DNA of 9,363 nt, from the NCBI GenBank assembly GCA_015662175.1, contig DQUR01000183.1, positions 1-9,363 of the forward strand. Reading direction: 5' to 3'. The position numbers were made by a program, and so were the translations under genes. The DNA is from Thermococcus paralvinellae. Its GTDB lineage: Archaea > Methanobacteriota_B > Thermococci > Thermococcales > Thermococcaceae. Shown piece after piece: positions 6,511-9,363 of the stretch. The notes beneath the pieces are model-generated. The model was given only the letters and a program-made list of their open reading frames with translations, searched no databases and was not told the origin of the DNA. Position 1 is the first letter of the stretch; every line of letters begins with the position of its first letter.

Positions 6511-6534
6511 ATGCCCACATGTGGGCGGAGGTGA
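6511..6534 (+). other. Possible seven-codon leader ORF overlapping the aminomutase SD
   Basis: ATG at 6511 reads M-P-T-C-G-R-R and stops at TGA 6532-6534, inside the aminomutase SD. It is preceded by GAGGGG (6500-6505) at usable spacing. Translation of it would carry ribosomes onto the aminomutase SD and would open the palindrome at 6513-6526. Short enough to be chance. Confidence 0.3.
6513..6526. repeat. Perfect 14-base palindrome abutting the aminomutase SD
   Basis: GCCCACATGTGGGC is fully self-complementary and GC-rich in an AT-rich leader. As RNA it can form a 5-base-pair hairpin with a CAUG loop; as DNA it could bind a dimeric regulator. It ends one base before the SD. Confidence 0.75.
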
Positions 6535-6535
6535 T
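6527..6535 (+). promoter_or_regulatory. Shine-Dalgarno site that decides the aminomutase start
   Basis: GGAGGTGAT is an almost complete match to the archaeal 16S 3' end. It lies inside the longest possible reading frame (ATG 6519), so that ATG cannot be the start it serves. The first in-frame start after it is GTG at 6540. Confidence 0.75.
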
Positions 6536-6539
6536 TCAT

Positions 6540-8453
6540 GTGGAAAAGCAGATGGAGAGTGCAATCTCAACATTTAATGTTGAGGAATCCCCTTGGGGTC
6601 TTAAGCAGGGAGTTAATTATGAGGATTTTTTGAAAATTTTTGAATCTCTCCCCAAAGTCAAGGAGATTTTACTTACCAGCGAAACGCTTGAGGAGGCCAG
6701 GGAAAAGCTTAGAAAGTTTGCTGAAGATTTACTGTGGAAGTATAAGAACGGTGAAATCGAAGTTGATGCTATGGACAGATGGCTTGCAATTGAAGCTATC
6801 AATGTATTCCTAAACATAATCTCCGAATATGGTGAGAAAGCTGCTGGATTTTCAACCCTTGAATACCTCTGGAAAGCAACAAAAGGGGACAAGAGGGTTC
6901 TAAGCATTATTACAGAGGGCTTTGTGGAGGAGTTCAAGCATCTCTTCAAGGCCATGGCTGGAGTAACTGGATACTCAAAGGGCTGGCTTGGCCCAAAGCT
7001 TGAAGCCGCTGGAGTTAAGTTCGTTGATTTCAGCAAAATTAAGGGAAGAAAAGCCGCATTAATGAGATCGGAATATCTCGACAAAGTATGGGAATACATT
7101 AAAGGCTACCTTAAAAAGTATCCAAGCGGTCTTGATGAGCACATCATCGAAAAGAGGAAGAAGCAGAGAGAAAAACTGATGGAATACTGGGGTATAACGG
7201 AGGATGAGTGGTTCGATTATAGATGGCAGTTCTCCCACGTGCTAAAGAGGGAGAAAGGCCTTGAGACCCTTAGAGAGCTCAACGAACTCGGAATCGTTAA
7301 AGTTCCTGAAGAGGATCTAAAGCAAGTGGAATTGGCAGTTAAATACCACATTCCCTGGGGCATCACCCCATATTACCTCAATCTATGGGACTTTGAAGAG
7401 CCTTACAAGTATGACAGACACGTAAGAAGACAGGTTATGCCTCCCGCATGGTACGTCTCAAACATGCTCCAGCACAGGGAAGATAGGGAATACTACTTTG
7501 ATTTCATGGGCGAGCACGACACATCACCAATTGACCTCGTTACAAGAAGATACGTCACGATAGCAATTCTCAAAGCCTACGATACCTGCCCACAGATATG
7601 CGTTTATTGTCAGAGAAACTGGGAGGTTCTGGAACCATTTATGGCAGGCTCATTCCCGGGGTGGGACAAAATTGAGGCAGCACTGGAGTGGTTTGCAGAG
7701 CATGAATCAATGCTCGATGTTCTCATCACCGGTGGGGATCCCCTGGCCCTAGCTGACAAGATAATTGACAAAATTATGGGTAGACTTTCAGAATTTGACC
7801 ATGTTGTCAACATCAGATGGGGAAGCAGAATCTTTGTGACAGTCCCTATGAGAATTACAGACAACCTAGCAGAAATCCTTGGAAGCTACATTGAGCCGGG
7901 AAAGAGGAATGTTTCAATTTCCACTCACGTAGAAACAGCTTATGAGGTAACTCCCGAGATGGCCGAGGCAGTATATAAGGTTAGAAAGCAAGGAATCTAC
8001 ATCTACAACCAGCTGGTCTACCAGAGGAACGTTAGCAGAAGGTTCGAGAATGTAGCGTTGAGAATTGCACTGAGAAAAGTGGGAATTGACCCATACTACA
8101 CATTCTATCCAAAGGGGAAAATTGAGCAAAAAGACTACCTAGTTCCAATTGCGAGAGTTGTTCAAGAGAGAAAGGAAGAGGCAAGATTGTTGCCCGGACA
8201 GTTCAGAACTGATGAGCCGGTATTTAATGTCCCAAGAATGGGTAAGAATCACTTGAGGGCATGGCAGGACAGAGAGTTGGTCGGTATAAGACCTGATGGC
8301 AGTAGGATATACCTCATGCACCCATGGGAGAAGGGTATCAGTGAAACCAAGCTTTATACATACCCAGATGTGCCAATCAAGGAATACCTTGAATACCTTG
8401 AGAGCATAGGTGAAGACCCCAACGACTACTGGACGATCTGGTACTACTACTGA
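6540..8453 (+). CDS. KamA-family radical SAM/PLP aminomutase, possibly glutamate 2,3-aminomutase
   Basis: 637 residues from GTG 6540. The LAM-like part starts near residue 220: W224..D226.RWQ (228-230), ITPYY (275-279), the iron-sulfur motif C350-PQI-C354-VY-C357 for SAM cleavage, GGDPL (398-402), RWGSR (426-430), STHVE, NQLVYQRNVS, PYYTFYPK, and VFNVPRMGK, whose Lys569 should bind PLP. Family knowledge: these enzymes move an alpha-amino group to the beta carbon by a 5'-deoxyadenosyl radical. The lysine side-chain aspartates of lysine 2,3-aminomutase (293 and 330) are replaced by Lys525 and Asn563, the pair reported for glutamate 2,3-aminomutase. About 215 extra N-terminal residues, mostly helical, are of unknown role, and the C-terminal zinc cysteines of the clostridial enzyme are absent. 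Its gene has its own promoter and a structured leader. Family is certain; substrate is inferred. Confidence 0.93.
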   Translation: MEKQMESAISTFNVEESPWGLKQGVNYEDFLKIFESLPKVKEILLTSETLEEAREKLRKFAEDLLWKYKNGEIEVDAMDRWLAIEAINVFLNIISEYGEKAAGFSTLEYLWKATKGDKRVLSIITEGFVEEFKHLFKAMAGVTGYSKGWLGPKLEAAGVKFVDFSKIKGRKAALMRSEYLDKVWEYIKGYLKKYPSGLDEHIIEKRKKQREKLMEYWGITEDEWFDYRWQFSHVLKREKGLETLRELNELGIVKVPEEDLKQVELAVKYHIPWGITPYYLNLWDFEEPYKYDRHVRRQVMPPAWYVSNMLQHREDREYYFDFMGEHDTSPIDLVTRRYVTIAILKAYDTCPQICVYCQRNWEVLEPFMAGSFPGWDKIEAALEWFAEHESMLDVLITGGDPLALADKIIDKIMGRLSEFDHVVNIRWGSRIFVTVPMRITDNLAEILGSYIEPGKRNVSISTHVETAYEVTPEMAEAVYKVRKQGIYIYNQLVYQRNVSRRFENVALRIALRKVGIDPYYTFYPKGKIEQKDYLVPIARVVQERKEEARLLPGQFRTDEPVFNVPRMGKNHLRAWQDRELVGIRPDGSRIYLMHPWEKGISETKLYTYPDVPIKEYLEYLESIGEDPNDYWTIWYYY

Positions 8454-8456
8454 AAA

Positions 8457-8488
8457 ATTTTCGCTCTTTCACCCTTTCATTTATTTAC
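8457..8488 (+). terminator. T/pyrimidine-rich tail after the aminomutase
   Basis: ATTTTC followed by CTCTTTC, CCTTTC and TTTATTT directly after the stop is a diffuse T-rich stretch compatible with archaeal termination. No strong hairpin is visible. Confidence 0.35.
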
Positions 8489-8513
8489 CTGTGTGCAAAT
8501 CCTCCAGAGAAAA

Positions 8514-8528
8514 ACAAAAAATATATAA
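8514..8528 (+). promoter_or_regulatory. TAXI-gene core promoter (BRE and TATA box)
   Basis: An A-rich run ending in AAAATATATAAT gives a clear BRE plus TATATAA (8522-8528). Start is expected near 8550, leaving a leader of about 33 bases ending in the SD GAGGTGATC. A TTTGTAAA copy (8537-8544) lies between the TATA box and the start. An independent promoter means the gene need not depend on aminomutase read-through. Confidence 0.6.
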
Positions 8529-8582
8529 TGTTTAAATTTGTAAATCCTCTATATATTTGGCTTACTCATGAGGTGATCAAAG

Positions 8583-9363
8583 ATGAGAAAATGGAAGGCC
8601 TTAGGTGTGGTTTTTGTTTTGGTGTTGGCTTTAGTTGCCGCAGGATGTACCCAAAAAGAAACCACAACGGGAACACAAACACAGTCCTCCATTGCACCAA
8701 AGAACGAGGAAGGAAAGTATGAAATCACAATCTACACAGGTTCCGGTCCGGGTAGTGTGTATTTTGCCATTGGTTCAATGCTTGCAAAAGTCATTAACAA
8801 GAAGAGTGATTTAATTGCCGCTAAGGCTGTTACAAGTGGTGCAAGTGTTGCCAACTGTAAGGCTATAGGAAAAGGCGAAGCCCAAGTGGCTATAGCTCAG
8901 AACGATGTTACATGGTATGCCTGGGAAGGAAAACACCAGTTCGAAGGCAAACCAATTAAGGTTCTTAGAGGTATAGGCACACTTTATCCAGAGCCAGTCC
9001 AGATAGTTGTTAGAGCAGACAGCGATATAAAGACCCTCCAGGATTTGGCTGGTAAAAAGGTTGTCGTTGGTGCCGCAGGCAGTGGTGTTGCCGCAACTGC
9101 TGAAAGGGTTCTTAAAGCTGCTGGAGTATGGGACAAGATTGAGCCGATTTATCAAACTTTCGAGGAGGCAGCACAGAGCTTGGTTCTCGGTCAGGTTGAT
9201 GCAGAGTTCACAGTCATAGCTTATCCTGCGCCAGCAATTGACCAGATTGCGGTTAAGGTTCCAGTCAGATTAATCCCAATTCCCGATGACGTCATCAAGA
9301 AGCTCCATGATCAGGGATATCCATTCTACGTCAAGGTGATAATCCCAGCTGGCACATACAAGG
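8583..9363 (+). CDS. TAXI-family TRAP transporter solute-binding lipoprotein (3' end beyond window)
   Basis: 260 codons are visible from ATG 8583, with GAGGTGATC 4 bases upstream; the frame stays open to the right edge. The start MRKWKALGVVFVLVLALVAAGC is a lipoprotein signal with a lipobox ending at Cys22. A Thr/Gln/Ser-rich linker follows (23-40). The binding domain begins near residue 46 with ITIYTGSGPGSVYFAIGSMLAKVI, then TSGASVANCKAIGKGEAQVAIAQNDV, RGIGTLYPEPVQIVV and LQDLAGKKVVVGAAGSGVAATAERVL, all typical TAXI segments. Family knowledge: the protein sits outside the membrane, captures an organic acid or amino acid and passes it to a TRAP permease, in TAXI systems usually a fused DctQM protein. 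The Thermus thermophilus member was crystallised with glutamate/glutamine. The ligand here is unknown; the permease gene should lie just to the right. Confidence 0.92.
   Translation, partial: MRKWKALGVVFVLVLALVAAGCTQKETTTGTQTQSSIAPKNEEGKYEITIYTGSGPGSVYFAIGSMLAKVINKKSDLIAAKAVTSGASVANCKAIGKGEAQVAIAQNDVTWYAWEGKHQFEGKPIKVLRGIGTLYPEPVQIVVRADSDIKTLQDLAGKKVVVGAAGSGVAATAERVLKAAGVWDKIEPIYQTFEEAAQSLVLGQVDAEFTVIAYPAPAIDQIAVKVPVRLIPIPDDVIKKLHDQGYPFYVKVIIPAGTYK

Larger units (their letters stand above)
6180..6539. other. 360-base AT-rich divergent intergenic region
   Basis: No protein gene of credible length was found on either strand. The region holds the dtdA SD and promoter (leftward, 6180-6227), the aminomutase promoter (6424-6435) and its predicted leader of about 85 bases (about 6457-6539). 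Scattered TGTAAA-type motifs occur at 6281-6288, 6357-6362, 6415-6420 and 6455-6463, with one inverted TTTACA at 6405-6410. The stretch 6289-6400 shows only AT-rich sequence and a start-stop ATGTAA at 6356 behind GAGGTGG. Confidence 0.7.

Noticed and set aside
6180..6539. CRISPR array or regular tandem repeat in the AT-rich intergenic region
   Set aside because: The recurring TGTAAA-type motifs are short and irregularly spaced (74, 58 and 43 bases between starts), with no long direct repeat or spacers.
6617..7099. 160-codon frame on the minus strand inside the aminomutase gene
   Set aside because: Antisense to a conserved gene, Ser/Leu-rich, without SD or promoter; it reflects codon bias of the plus-strand gene.
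8528..8722. 64-codon plus-strand frame across the TAXI gene start, and the minus-strand frame 8811-9155
   Set aside because: Both overlap the well-supported TAXI lipoprotein gene in other frames and lack SD sites.

Overview
The window looks like chromosomal DNA from a hyperthermophilic euryarchaeon of the order Thermococcales (Thermococcus, Pyrococcus or Palaeococcus). The evidence is near-complete sequence agreement with remembered Pyrococcus/Thermococcus L1, L11, Spt5, P0 and D-aminoacyl-tRNA deacylase proteins. Start codons are also preceded by GGAGGTGATC-type Shine-Dalgarno (SD) sites, and core promoters are archaeal BRE/TATA type. The moderately AT-rich composition suggests one of the lower-GC members; I cannot name the species.

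Layout. Positions 1-60 (minus) hold the first 20 codons of diphthine synthase (dphB), directly downstream of a tRNA-Arg(TCG) gene at 87-163 (minus). A dCTP deaminase/dUTPase-family gene reads rightward from 218 to 691. It meets, tail to tail, a leftward information-processing cluster that ends at 744. In transcription order the cluster is ftsZ, secE, spt5/nusG, rpl11, rpl1, rpl10 (P0), rpl12 (P1). It couples the cell-division tubulin, the protein-export channel gamma subunit, a transcription elongation factor and the ribosomal stalk proteins. Gaps within it are mostly short. The two longer ones, ftsZ-secE and rpl11-rpl1, carry T-runs and TATA-like boxes that suggest internal promoters. Upstream of ftsZ, also leftward, is dtdA, a D-aminoacyl-tRNA deacylase.

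A 360-base AT-rich divergent intergenic region (6180-6539) separates dtdA from a rightward pair. The first member is a 637-residue KamA-family radical SAM aminomutase. The second is the start of a TAXI-family TRAP transporter solute-binding lipoprotein that runs off the window at 9363. This right-hand part is the accessory, least ordinary portion.

The main points of interest are as follows. The aminomutase replaces the two lysine-binding aspartates of lysine 2,3-aminomutase with Lys and Asn, the pattern reported for glutamate 2,3-aminomutase, and its neighbour belongs to a family with a glutamate-binding member. This suggests a beta-glutamate (compatible solute) function. The aminomutase gene has an unusually structured leader with tandem mini-ORFs, a perfect palindrome and a potential anti-SD element. 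A TTTGTAAA motif recurs in both promoters of the pair. The 'dcd' gene lacks the deaminase catalytic glutamate and is better read as a dUTPase. No CRISPR array, insertion sequence, integrase or obvious pseudogene was seen.
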